Part shown: positions 53,634 through 63,549 of the stretch, piece by piece
Layout: every line of letters begins with the position of its first letter
Numbering within the stretch: the first letter of the stretch is position 1
NCBI RefSeq assembly: GCF_947495315.1
Contig: NZ_CANLYD010000002.1
Span: forward strand, 434,001-498,000
Origin: an uncultured Aquimarina sp.
GTDB taxonomy: Bacteria > Bacteroidota > Bacteroidia > Flavobacteriales > Flavobacteriaceae
DNA length: 64,000 nt
Reading direction: 5' to 3'
Notes under the pieces: generated by a model
The model's database searches: none
Seen by the model: the letters and a program-made list of their open reading frames with translations, nothing else
Told to the model about the DNA's origin: nothing
Made by a program: the position numbers and the translations under genes

Positions 53634-54695
53634 GTGTCAAAAATTGAAGAAAATGTAACCCACGAGGATGTGGCAAAAAGAGTGATTAAGAAGAAGTACC
53701 ATTTCTATTTTTGGATAATATACTTTCTTTTTAATGTAATTAGATGGGGGAGTTACTTTAACGATTATTGGTATTCATTTAGATCTAACTTGATAGAATT
53801 TCCATTACATTTAATCATAGTTTATTTTAACATATATTATCTAATACCAAGGTACTTATTAAGGAAGAAATATACGATGTACGTTGCTTTTTTACTTTTT
53901 AGTTTAGGGTTGCATTATGCGGTAAGATCAGGGTTGAATTATTGGTTAATTGCAGAAAATATTTGGCCAGAAGCTCAAGGAGAAAATGAACCTTTTGGTC
54001 TTAATCACATAATAGCAGTTGTATTAGGTGAGTTATATGTTCTTGCGCTTACGTATTCTATAAAGATTAGTGTTGATTTCATTATGGAAAGAAATAAAAA
54101 CCAACAATTAACAGCACTACAGTACAAAACGGAATTACAATATCTCAAAGCACAAATCCAACCACACTTTTTTTTTAATACGTTAAACAATTTATATGCG
54201 TTAACTATACAAAAATCTTCAGAGGCATCAGAAGTAGTTGTCAAATTATCTGAATTTATGCAGTATATAATATATGATGCAAGTAAAAGAAAAGTTCCTT
54301 TGATACAAGAGATACAATATATTGATAATTACATAGAGCTTGAAAATATAAGATATGGAAATCAAATTGAAACAGAAATTAATATTGTAGGATGTATCGA
54401 TGATGTATTAGTAACTCCACTTTTGTTCTTGCCGTTTGTAGAGAATGCTTTCAAACATGGTTTTAAGGATAAAGGCGAAATGAGTTTATTGGTTTCATTT
54501 GAAGTAAGAAATGAAACATTGATTTTTATGTCAGAGAATAGTTATGATGAGAATGCATCTTTAAAATCTAAAAATGGAATCGGAATTAAAAATGTTGAAA
54601 GAAGATTACAGCTTTTGTATAACAAAAACTACGAATTAATGATATCAAATGATAGTAACCTATATAAGATTACCCTTAAAATCCCAACCACATGA
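53634..54695 (+). CDS. LytS-type sensor histidine kinase of the chitin locus
   Basis: A 353-residue kinase with four predicted TM helices (about 25-150), a linker, and the His_kinase motif IQPHFFFNTLNNLYALTI (His178), followed by HATPase_c (LPFVENAFKHGF, NGIGIKNVERRL). The GTG at 53634 is the only plausible start before the first TM helix. It overlaps the LytTR gene by 4 nt. It is divergent from susC, so it is probably the local regulator of chitin use; most Sus-type loci use hybrid two-component or ECF regulators instead. Confidence 0.9.
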   Translation: MSKIEENVTHEDVAKRVIKKKYHFYFWIIYFLFNVIRWGSYFNDYWYSFRSNLIEFPLHLIIVYFNIYYLIPRYLLRKKYTMYVAFLLFSLGLHYAVRSGLNYWLIAENIWPEAQGENEPFGLNHIIAVVLGELYVLALTYSIKISVDFIMERNKNQQLTALQYKTELQYLKAQIQPHFFFNTLNNLYALTIQKSSEASEVVVKLSEFMQYIIYDASKRKVPLIQEIQYIDNYIELENIRYGNQIETEINIVGCIDDVLVTPLLFLPFVENAFKHGFKDKGEMSLLVSFEVRNETLIFMSENSYDENASLKSKNGIGIKNVERRLQLLYNKNYELMISNDSNLYKITLKIPTT

Positions 54696-55420
54696 CCATA
54701 AAAAGTATCATAATTGATGATGAACATTTAGCAATAAGTATTATTGAATCGTACCTGAAGGAGTTTAAAAACATTGAGGTTATTGGTGTGTTTAAAAACC
54801 CTTTGGAAGCTTTACCCTTATTAGAAAATGGAGGTATTGATGTGATCTTCCTAGATATTAATATGCCAAGAATGAATGGTCTAGAGTTTTTAAAAACTCT
54901 TAAAGAGTATCCGCAAATCATCATTACAACAGCATACAAAGAGTATGCAATCGAAAGTTATGAGCTAGAGGTTCTTGACTATTTGGTAAAACCAATACCT
55001 TTTAGCAGGTTTTTAAAATCAATTAATAAATTAATGGCAAGACTTATAACATTAGATAAAGGAAAACCTTTTGCTGATTTTGAGCAAGCTCCCCATGTTT
55101 TTTTGAAAGTAGATAAAAAACTAATCAAGATTTTTCTTCGTGATATCCTTTATATAGAGAGCCTAAAAGATTATATAAAACTACGAAGTGTAGAGGGAAC
55201 CTATATTTCTCATAAATCACTGGCTAGTATAAGTGAGGAATTACCATCCGAAAATTTTATTAGGATACATAAATCATATGCCATAGCAATAGATAAAGTA
55301 AAATCTGTAGAAGGTAATCTTGTAGAGATTGGAGATAAAAGAATCCCGATAGGCCGTAACTATTCAATTCACGCTAAAAAACAAATATTAAAAAACAAAG
55401 GCAATCTATTTAATGAATAA
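54692..55420 (+). CDS. LytTR-type response regulator of the chitin locus
   Basis: A 242-residue regulator: receiver domain with Asp55 in FLDINMPRMNG and Lys in YLVKPI, then a LytTR DNA-binding domain (about 135-235) with ILYIESLKDYIKLRS and FIRIHKSYAIAIDKV. It overlaps the LytS gene by 4 nt. It is a clear paralogue of the pair at 16468-18223. It probably binds near susC and the chitinase gene. Confidence 0.92.
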   Translation: MTIKSIIIDDEHLAISIIESYLKEFKNIEVIGVFKNPLEALPLLENGGIDVIFLDINMPRMNGLEFLKTLKEYPQIIITTAYKEYAIESYELEVLDYLVKPIPFSRFLKSINKLMARLITLDKGKPFADFEQAPHVFLKVDKKLIKIFLRDILYIESLKDYIKLRSVEGTYISHKSLASISEELPSENFIRIHKSYAIAIDKVKSVEGNLVEIGDKRIPIGRNYSIHAKKQILKNKGNLFNE

Positions 55421-55509
55421 CTAATATCTTAATCCAATTCTATATAATACAAAAAGAACAGCCTTTTCAATACAATTGGCATAACCAATAATATAGCAAA
55501 TACATTCAC

Positions 55510-57318
55510 ATGAAACTAAGCACACTTGATTACTCAATTATAATAGTTATTCTTCTTACTACACTTTTGATAGGCTTGATAGTATCAAAAAAAGCAGGAA
55601 AGAATACTTCAGAATACTTTTTATCAGGAAGAAATATGCCTTGGTGGTTATTAGGTTTCTCTATGGTAGCAACTACATTTTCTACAGATACACCAAACTT
55701 TGTAACAGATATTGTGAGAAAGGATGGTGTTTCTTCAAACTGGATGTGGTGGGCGTTTTTGATTACGGGTCTGCTAACTGTTTTTATCTATGCTAAACTT
55801 TGGCGAAGATCTAATGTGAGTACAGACATTGAGTTTTATGAGTTACGTTATGGTGGAGCTCCTGCTGTTTTTTTAAGATCATTTAGAGCTCTATATCTGG
55901 GTCTTGTTTTTAATGTTTTTGCAATGGCAGGCGTTACTCTTGCTGCGATTAAAATAGGCAGTATTATGCTCGGTTTAGAACCGTGGGAGACTATTGTGTA
56001 TGCAGGAGTAATTACTGTAGTTTTTAGTGCTCTAGGGGGTTTTAAAGGTGTCGTGTACACAGATTTTTTATTGTTTTTTATAGCGATTGCGGGTGCAATA
56101 GGAGCAGCATATTATTTAGTGAATATACCAGAAGTTGGTGGGCTTAAAAGCTTAATGGAGCATCCTAATGTGGCTGATAAATTATCTTTATTACCAGATT
56201 TTGATGATAAAGAAGCACTCATCACATTATTAATTATACCATTAGCGGTACAATGGTGGAGTTCTTGGTTTCCAGGAGCAGAACCTGGAGGAGGAGGCTA
56301 TATTGCGCAACGAATGCTTGCTGCTAAAAATGAAAATCATGCAATAGGAGCAACATTCTTTTTTAATATAATGCACTATGCACTAAGACCTTGGCCTTGG
56401 ATATTAGTTGCATTGGCTTCGCTTATAGTGTTTCCTGATATCGCCAGTATTCAAGAGGCTTTTCCAAACGTATCCGAAGATAAATTAGGGCACGATTTGG
56501 CATATTCGGCGATGTTGGCAAAATTACCAAGTGGGTTATTAGGTTTAGTATTTGCTTCGCTTATTGCAGCATATATGAGTACCATTTCTACACATCTTAA
56601 TTGGGGATCTTCTTACATTGTTAATGATTTTTACAAGCAACAGATAAAGAAAGATGCATCAGAGAAAGAGTTGGTAATGATTGGAAGAATATCAACAGTT
56701 GTTTTAATGGTATTGAGTGCTTTGTTTGCATTATATCTTAAGAATGCAAAACAACTTTTTGATATCATTATAATGTTTGGTGCAGGAACTGGACTTATTT
56801 TTATTCTAAGATGGTTTTGGTGGCGAATCAATTCTTGGAGTGAAATCTCTGCAATGATTATTTCGGGAATTGTTTCGTTAATATTCTCTTCATCAATTGG
56901 TGATTATGTATTTGGTGATGATGCAATAATGCCAAGTTGGGCAAAACTTCCTTGTATTGTGCTCATAACAACCATTATGTGGATAAGTGTAACGTTTTTA
57001 ACAAAACCTGAAAGCGATAGTGTTTTACAGAATTTCTACAAAAAAATACAACCAGGAGGACCTGGCTGGAAAGGTGTTATTGTCAAAGCAAAGCAAAACA
57101 ATATTGAACTTGTAAATAATATAGAAGGTTGGAGTGTACCATCCGGGATTTTAGCGTTGTTACTAGGATGTTTCCTAGTATACGGAGTGTTATTTACTAC
57201 AGGGCATATTATTTATGGAAATCTACAAGAATCATTGATTCTAGGATCAGGGACCATCATTTCTGGTGTTCTTTTAGTCATGGTGTGGAAAAGGATTGGT
57301 AAGAATCTTGTTGTTTAA
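55510..57318 (+). CDS. sodium:solute symporter, probable GlcNAc importer
   Basis: A 602-residue inner-membrane symporter of the SSS family with about 14 TM helices. The opening segment with SEYFLSGRNMPWWLLGFSMV and the sodium-site region GFKGVVYTDFLLFF are typical. Position between the chitin regulator and the chitinase suggests import of GlcNAc or chitobiose. The C-terminal ~100 residues include two extra TM helices. A terminator follows. Confidence 0.87.
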   Translation: MKLSTLDYSIIIVILLTTLLIGLIVSKKAGKNTSEYFLSGRNMPWWLLGFSMVATTFSTDTPNFVTDIVRKDGVSSNWMWWAFLITGLLTVFIYAKLWRRSNVSTDIEFYELRYGGAPAVFLRSFRALYLGLVFNVFAMAGVTLAAIKIGSIMLGLEPWETIVYAGVITVVFSALGGFKGVVYTDFLLFFIAIAGAIGAAYYLVNIPEVGGLKSLMEHPNVADKLSLLPDFDDKEALITLLIIPLAVQWWSSWFPGAEPGGGGYIAQRMLAAKNENHAIGATFFFNIMHYALRPWPWILVALASLIVFPDIASIQEAFPNVSEDKLGHDLAYSAMLAKLPSGLLGLVFASLIAAYMSTISTHLNWGSSYIVNDFYKQQIKKDASEKELVMIGRISTVVLMVLSALFALYLKNAKQLFDIIIMFGAGTGLIFILRWFWWRINSWSEISAMIISGIVSLIFSSSIGDYVFGDDAIMPSWAKLPCIVLITTIMWISVTFLTKPESDSVLQNFYKKIQPGGPGWKGVIVKAKQNNIELVNNIEGWSVPSGILALLLGCFLVYGVLFTTGHIIYGNLQESLILGSGTIISGVLLVMVWKRIGKNLVV

Positions 57319-57609
57319 TAATAGAATAGAATTTTTATAAATTTAGCAATAAATAGCACTGATATTTCTCAGTGCTATTTTCTTTTTTACAAGTACACTT
57401 CTTATGATTTTTATTAGAATTAACTAATTATAATGATACCATATCAAGTAATTTATTAGAATATCATAAAAATAACGGTTATAGGATTTTTGCCTCATAA
57501 TATCTACAAAATGATGTCATTTATCTAATTAGTTTTTAGAGTCAAGTTGTTCTTTATACTTTAAGATCAGTTTAACATAGACTTTTCACAAACTTAAACA
57601 CAAATCATT
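57319..57609. other. intergenic region before chitinase
   Basis: This 291-bp stretch holds the terminator at 57353-57378 and probably the chitinase promoter. I see no clear TAnnTTTG box; TATACTTTAAG near 57556 is the closest. Confidence 0.4.
57353..57378 (+). terminator. terminator after symporter
   Basis: A 10-bp stem, ATAGCACTGA with TCAGTGCTAT and a 6-nt loop, followed by TTTCTTTTTT. Confidence 0.8.
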
Positions 57610-60600
57610 ATGAAGCTATTAAAACCTTTATTAAAAAGATTTTCTTTTTATTTCGGCCACAGAAAAATACCATTACTAATCGTATGCTCCTTGTTAGTAA
57701 GTTTAACATGGGGGCAAGTAAATACAGGAGGAACAGCGACAACTTCTGATCATCAAAAGCAAGTGATTGGATATATTACAAACTGGGATGCCTGGAAAGC
57801 AGCTAGTGCTGGAGTTCCCTCTGCAGGAGCATTAACACAATTAAATATAGATTACTCGAAATACACTATTTTAAACTATTCTTTTTTTGGAGTAGCTGTA
57901 GATGGTTCTTTACATAGTGGAGATCTTAGAAATAAGGATATCTGGCAGCCTGGAGCTATACAACAACCAGGCGATCTTTTATACGGAGATGTTTATAGTA
58001 GTTGGGATTTTCATATCCTTTTTGGTGAAATAGAGCCTATACAATGGATCAACGAAGAAGTAAAACAAAGAGCTGAAGCTCTGGGATACGTAGTAGAAGT
58101 AGGCGGTACCACCTGGTCCCATCCTGAATGGGGACTTAGTGGTGTTTTGCCATTACCCTTACCAAAAGAAGGTAGTGGTGCCAAAGGTTTATTAGAACTA
58201 GCAAAAGCAAATGGAGTAAAAGTAATGGCTTCTCTAGGGGGATGGAGTATGTGTAAACATTTTCCCGAAATGGCAGCAGATCCTGTAAAAAGAGCTCGTT
58301 TTATCGAAGACTGTAAAAAGCTTATCAATATGGGATTTGACGGAATTGATCTGGATTGGGAATATCCAGGACCATTTCCGGGAATGAATTTCACAGGCAC
58401 AAATGCAGACTATGCTAATTTCGAAAACCTAGTAGAAGAGATTAGAGATGCTATAGGACCGGATAAATTAATAACGGCTGCGATGGCAGCTGATTATAAG
58501 AAACTAGAAGGTTTCAATTGGTCTAGATTAGCCAATACCATGGATTACTTTAATATGATGACCTATGACTTTAACGGAGGATGGTCGAATATTGCCGGGC
58601 ATAATGCACCGGTATATCCTTATGATGGAGCCGAAGCTCCTGATTTTAACTGGCAAACATTATTAGATAAAATGAAAGGAATGGGAGTGCCTGTTTCTAA
58701 GATTAATTTTGGTGCTCCATTTTATGGCAGAGGTGTTGTTACGGATGGAGCAGCAGACCTGAATGCTCCAACTGTAAAGAGAAATGTAACCATACAGCCT
58801 GATGGTCCCGTAAGCACAGCGGCCGATTATACAAACTGGCCTCAAGAAGTATATGATGGTACACCTAATTACTTTTTTATCCAACAAAAAACTGGATCAG
58901 GTAGCGGTTGGACTAGAAAATGGGACGATCAGGCAAAAGTACCGTATATGGTAAAAGGCAATTTCTTTTTAAGTTATGATGATGAAGAATCAATAACTGA
59001 AAAAGCTAAATTTATTAATGCCAATGACCTGGCAGGAACTATTATTTGGACCGTTTTCGGAGATCTTGAATTTTCGGGTTCAGCTCAATCTTTTGGTACA
59101 AAATTAAAAAGATGGTCTAATGTAAAATCACCTTTAGTAAATACATTAAACGAAGTATTCGCGAGTGGTGGAGTAGGTAATAAACCTCCGATAGTAAGCA
59201 TTACATCTCCTGAAGATGGCGCTATATTCGAAGCTGGAAATACTATTCAAATTTCAGCTGATGCTAGTGATCCTGATGCTGATGGAAGCATTACCAGAGT
59301 TCAATTTTATAGAGGGACAACGCTATTAGCTGAAGATACAACAGTGCCATATTCTTATACCTGGAACAATAGTACAGCAGGAAATCATGCAATTATTGCA
59401 AAAGCATACGATGATAAAGGTGCTAGTGCTACGACAACCGTAAATATCTCCGTAACAGGTATTGGTGGAAATGAATTACCAACTGTTACCATTACATCAC
59501 CTGCTGAGGGAGCATCATTTACTGCTGGAGCAACAGTTGCAATTTCTGCGGATGCTTTAGATACAGATGGGACTATAAATCGTGTAGCGTTTTATAATGG
59601 CAATGTATTGCTTGGTGAAGATACAAGTGAACCCTATAACTACAATTGGATCAATCCATCAGTAGGTAGTTATACTATTACTGCAAAAGCTTTTGATAAT
59701 GAAAATGGTGAAGGAACTTCATCTATTTCAATAACTGTTACAGGAGGAGACTCTTGTACTGCACCTGCGTATGTAGCTGGACAGGTATATGTTGGAGGGG
59801 ATCGAGTATCGTATCAAGGAAACGAATATGAAGCTAAATGGTGGACACAGAATAATGATCCTGTGACCAATCGCGAGAATGTATGGAAATTAATAGGTCC
59901 TTGCGGTGGCGGGCAAAGTGCGCCACAAGTATCTATCACCTCTCCAACTTCTGGACAATCTTTTGTTGAAAGCAGTACAGTTACTATCAGCGCAAATGCT
60001 TCAGACACAGATGGGACAGTTTCTAAAGTAGCATTTTATGTAGATGGTACTATGATTGCAGAAGATACGTCAGCACCATACACAACCAACTGGGCTGCTA
60101 CTTTAGGTAATCATACTATTACTGCAGAGGCAACCGATAATGATAATCAAGCTACTACTTCAACAGCTGTAAGTATTAGCGTAACAACTGATGGCGGATG
60201 TACCGGTAGTAATAGTTTTAAAGTAGTAGGATATATGCCTAGTTGGCAAGGAGCCGCCAGTGCTGTTCAGTATGATAAATTAACTCATATCAATTATTCT
60301 TTCTTACTACCTAACAGCGATGGTAGTCTGCGCCCTTTGGATAACGTTTCAAAAATGCAACAACTCGTTTCTTTGGGTCATGCTCAGGGAGTAAAAGTAT
60401 TGATCGCAGTAGGAGGATGGATGGATGGTAATGATTCAGCATTCACCACTTTGGCTGCAAATCCTACAACCCGAACAGCTTTTATAAACAACTTAGTCAA
60501 TTTTGTAAATCAATATGATCTTGATGGAGTTGATATGGATTGGGAATACCCGCGTGAAGGTAATGAACCTCAGAATTTTGAATTATTGATGCAAGAACTG

Positions 60601-63405
60601 GGTCAGGCAATGCATACTAGAGGAAAATTGTTAACTGCTGCAGTAGTAGTTTCAGGATGGAACGCTGATGGAGTGTTAAGCGGAGTTTTTGATGATGTAG
60701 ATTTCTTGAATATAATGGCGTATGATGGTCCAGATCACGGTTCAATGGGGCAGGCTCAAGGTGGATTAGATTATTGGCTAGGAAGAGGATTGCCAAAAGA
60801 AAAAGCAGTACTTGGTGTACCTTTTTACAGTCGTCCACAGGCACAAAGTTATGCTTCGTTATTAGCTCAGGGAGCGGATCCGAATAGCGATACTTTTCAA
60901 GGAAATAACTATAACGGAATTCCTACTATTAAAGCGAAAACACAAATGGCATTAGATCGTGCAGGAGGTATTATGATGTGGGAGATTTCACATGATACTA
61001 CAGATGCTAATACCTCTTTATTAGCGGCAATCAATCAGGTAGCAGGGAATCCTTGCGAGCCGGATAATGTAGCTCCGCAAGTAACAATTACTGCACCAAA
61101 TTCAGGGGCTACTTTTACTGTAGGAAATATGGTTACTATTACAGCTTCAGCATCAGATACCGATGGTAGTGTAACCAAGGTTGACTTTTATGTAGATGGA
61201 AATATGATTAGTTCTGATAACGCTGCTCCGTACGCTGCAGATTGGACAGCAACAAATGGTAGTCATACGATTACTACACGTGCAACAGATAATGACAACG
61301 CTGTTACAACATCCACAGCAATTTCTATTACGGTTACTGGTGATAACAACACCTCACCAACAGTAAATATAACGAGTCCAGCTGATGGAGCTTCTTTTAA
61401 CGTTGGTGATACTATTAGTATTGAAGCTAACGCAAATGATACTGATGGTAACGTAACTAAAGTATCTTTTTACCTAGATGGAAATATAATTAACGAAGAT
61501 ACCTCTGCTCCATATTCAGCAAATTGGACAGCAACGAATGGCAATCATACTATTACCGCTATGGTGACTGATAATGAAGGAGCATCAACCACATCTTCAG
61601 CAATAAATATAACCGTGAATACTGATGGAGGAGGAGGTTGTAATGAACCTCAATACGTGGAAAATGGAGGATATGTTGCAGGCAGTATAGTTCAAAATAA
61701 TGGTAATAAATATGAATGTAGACCATATCCATATTCAGGATGGTGTAACGGTGTCGCATGGGCATATGGCCCTGGAGAAGGAACCTATTGGCAAGATGCA
61801 TGGACTCTTTTAGGAGAGTGTGGTGATGGAGATACAGGAAATGAAGCTCCAACCGTATTTATTTCGCAACCAACAAACGGACAGTCATTTGCTGAAGGGA
61901 GTACAATTGTAATTAATGCTTCAGCATCAGATACTGATGGAGATGTAACAAAAGTAGAGTTCTTTAGAAATGGAACTTTGATAGGAGAAGATACAACTAG
62001 TCCCTATAGTTTTACTTGGAACAACGCTTCAACAGGAAATTATACACTGATGGCAAAAGCTACTGATGATAGTGATGCTACAGGGGAATCTACAGTAAGT
62101 ATTTCTGTAGGATCTGTAGATCCAATACCTGGTGATTTACCAAAAAGAATCTTGGTAGGATACTGGCATAATTTTAATAATGGTTCTTCGACTCCAAAAC
62201 TAAGGGATGTATCCGAGAAGTGGGATGTTATTTGTATTGCCTTTGCAGAACCAAAGTTTGGCAGTAGATCTGATATGACTTTTAGTCCTTATGAAATTTA
62301 TGGTAGTGCCTCAGAATTTATAAACGATGTTGCAACTGTACAAGCAAGAGGACAAAAAGTGTTGATTTCTATTGGTGGAGCAAATGCTACAGTAGAATTA
62401 AACACAGCATCAGAAAAGAATGAATTTGTAAATTCTATGACCACTATTATCAATACGTATGGGTTTAATGGACTGGACATTGATTTAGAAGGGAGTTCAC
62501 TTTCTTTGGCAGCCGGAGATACTGATTTTAGAAGTCCAACAACTCCGAAGATCGTTAATTTAATTGATGCAACTAAGCAAGTACGAAATAATGTAGGTGC
62601 CGATAATTTTGTTTTGAGTATGGCTCCAGAAACCTTATATGTACAAGGAGGATTTAGTGCATACGGTGGAGCTAGTGGTGCTTATTTACCTGTTATTTAC
62701 GGATTACGAAATGAGATGGATTATATCCACGTGCAGCATTATAATACAGGATGTATGTTAGGATTGGACGGGCTTTGTTATTCGTCAGCTAATGCTGATT
62801 TTCACGTAGCTATGGCAGAGATGCTGTTACAAGGGTTTCCGGCTGGAGGAAATCAATTCCCTGCTTTAAGACAAGATCAGGTAGCCATAGGATTACCAGC
62901 TAATCCAAGCGCGGCAGGAAGTGGATATACAGCACCCGCAGAAGTGCATAAAGCATTGGATTACCTAATAAAAGGTCAGTCTTTTGGAGGAAGTTATCAA
63001 CTTAGAAACCCTACAGGTTATCCTAACTTTAGAGGGTTGATGACTTGGTCTATTAACTGGGATATTGTCGCAGGCTTTGGATTTTCTAATCCTCATAGAG
63101 CTTATTTAGATGCTTTGGATCAGAGAGCTCCAGAACAAATACTGGAAAAAGAAAGCTTGAAGATGTATCCTAATCCTTTTACATCAAAGGTAAATATCTC
63201 ATTTGAGTTAAATAAAAATAAACCAATTACTGCAGTTATATATAATCAGATCGGTATGAAGATTGCCGTGTTAAAAGAAAACGAAAAACTTTCTTCTGGA
63301 AATCATAGTATGCAGTGGGATACCGATGGTATTCCAAATGGAATCTACTTCTTGAAAATCTGGATGGGTAAAGAAGTAAAAACAATGAAACTGATTAAAC
63401 AGTAA
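57610..63405 (+). CDS. multidomain secreted chitinase with three GH18 domains
   Basis: A 1931-residue T9SS-exported enzyme with a signal peptide ending TWGQ. Order: GH18-1 (about 48-520, FDGIDLDWEYPG at 242), two Ig-like domains (about 523-715), chitin-binding module (about 716-765, WWTQNNDPV), Ig (about 770-860), GH18-2 (about 871-1153, LDGVDMDWEYP at 971), two Ig (about 1155-1338), second binding module (about 1344-1405), Ig (about 1413-1503), GH18-3 (about 1511-1840, FNGLDIDLEG at 1618) and a type A sorting domain (about 1850-1931, MYPNPFTSKVNISFE). The acid Glu of DxxDxDxE is present in all three GH18 units; in GH18-3 the first Asp is Asn. The repeated Ig domains explain the internal DNA repeats. 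Confidence 0.93.
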   Translation: MKLLKPLLKRFSFYFGHRKIPLLIVCSLLVSLTWGQVNTGGTATTSDHQKQVIGYITNWDAWKAASAGVPSAGALTQLNIDYSKYTILNYSFFGVAVDGSLHSGDLRNKDIWQPGAIQQPGDLLYGDVYSSWDFHILFGEIEPIQWINEEVKQRAEALGYVVEVGGTTWSHPEWGLSGVLPLPLPKEGSGAKGLLELAKANGVKVMASLGGWSMCKHFPEMAADPVKRARFIEDCKKLINMGFDGIDLDWEYPGPFPGMNFTGTNADYANFENLVEEIRDAIGPDKLITAAMAADYKKLEGFNWSRLANTMDYFNMMTYDFNGGWSNIAGHNAPVYPYDGAEAPDFNWQTLLDKMKGMGVPVSKINFGAPFYGRGVVTDGAADLNAPTVKRNVTIQPDGPVSTAADYTNWPQEVYDGTPNYFFIQQKTGSGSGWTRKWDDQAKVPYMVKGNFFLSYDDEESITEKAKFINANDLAGTIIWTVFGDLEFSGSAQSFGTKLKRWSNVKSPLVNTLNEVFASGGVGNKPPIVSITSPEDGAIFEAGNTIQISADASDPDADGSITRVQFYRGTTLLAEDTTVPYSYTWNNSTAGNHAIIAKAYDDKGASATTTVNISVTGIGGNELPTVTITSPAEGASFTAGATVAISADALDTDGTINRVAFYNGNVLLGEDTSEPYNYNWINPSVGSYTITAKAFDNENGEGTSSISITVTGGDSCTAPAYVAGQVYVGGDRVSYQGNEYEAKWWTQNNDPVTNRENVWKLIGPCGGGQSAPQVSITSPTSGQSFVESSTVTISANASDTDGTVSKVAFYVDGTMIAEDTSAPYTTNWAATLGNHTITAEATDNDNQATTSTAVSISVTTDGGCTGSNSFKVVGYMPSWQGAASAVQYDKLTHINYSFLLPNSDGSLRPLDNVSKMQQLVSLGHAQGVKVLIAVGGWMDGNDSAFTTLAANPTTRTAFINNLVNFVNQYDLDGVDMDWEYPREGNEPQNFELLMQELGQAMHTRGKLLTAAVVVSGWNADGVLSGVFDDVDFLNIMAYDGPDHGSMGQAQGGLDYWLGRGLPKEKAVLGVPFYSRPQAQSYASLLAQGADPNSDTFQGNNYNGIPTIKAKTQMALDRAGGIMMWEISHDTTDANTSLLAAINQVAGNPCEPDNVAPQVTITAPNSGATFTVGNMVTITASASDTDGSVTKVDFYVDGNMISSDNAAPYAADWTATNGSHTITTRATDNDNAVTTSTAISITVTGDNNTSPTVNITSPADGASFNVGDTISIEANANDTDGNVTKVSFYLDGNIINEDTSAPYSANWTATNGNHTITAMVTDNEGASTTSSAINITVNTDGGGGCNEPQYVENGGYVAGSIVQNNGNKYECRPYPYSGWCNGVAWAYGPGEGTYWQDAWTLLGECGDGDTGNEAPTVFISQPTNGQSFAEGSTIVINASASDTDGDVTKVEFFRNGTLIGEDTTSPYSFTWNNASTGNYTLMAKATDDSDATGESTVSISVGSVDPIPGDLPKRILVGYWHNFNNGSSTPKLRDVSEKWDVICIAFAEPKFGSRSDMTFSPYEIYGSASEFINDVATVQARGQKVLISIGGANATVELNTASEKNEFVNSMTTIINTYGFNGLDIDLEGSSLSLAAGDTDFRSPTTPKIVNLIDATKQVRNNVGADNFVLSMAPETLYVQGGFSAYGGASGAYLPVIYGLRNEMDYIHVQHYNTGCMLGLDGLCYSSANADFHVAMAEMLLQGFPAGGNQFPALRQDQVAIGLPANPSAAGSGYTAPAEVHKALDYLIKGQSFGGSYQLRNPTGYPNFRGLMTWSINWDIVAGFGFSNPHRAYLDALDQRAPEQILEKESLKMYPNPFTSKVNISFELNKNKPITAVIYNQIGMKIAVLKENEKLSSGNHSMQWDTDGIPNGIYFLKIWMGKEVKTMKLIKQ

Positions 63406-63430
63406 CATTTCCCCATAATGTTTTTTTGAA

Positions 63431-63471
63431 ATTTACCTCTCGTCTACGTTTAAAAATGATGAGAGGTGAAT
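63431..63471 (+). terminator. terminator after chitinase
   Basis: A 10-bp stem, ACCTCTCGTC with GATGAGAGGT (one G-T pair), extended by ATTT/GATT-type pairs, with a 13-nt loop. The T tract is poor. Confidence 0.5.
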
Positions 63472-63549
63472 TTTGCTATTAACAACTACTTCTTGAGTAA
63501 ACATCTTCATCAGAGAAGAACTTAACTTAATACTCTTAAATGAAACCTT

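Noticed and set aside
59177..62100. Regularly spaced repeats inside the chitinase gene that might suggest CRISPR or satellite DNA
   Set aside because: They lie in one open frame and encode Ig-like domains with DTDG motifs; the units are about 270-300 bp and imperfect.
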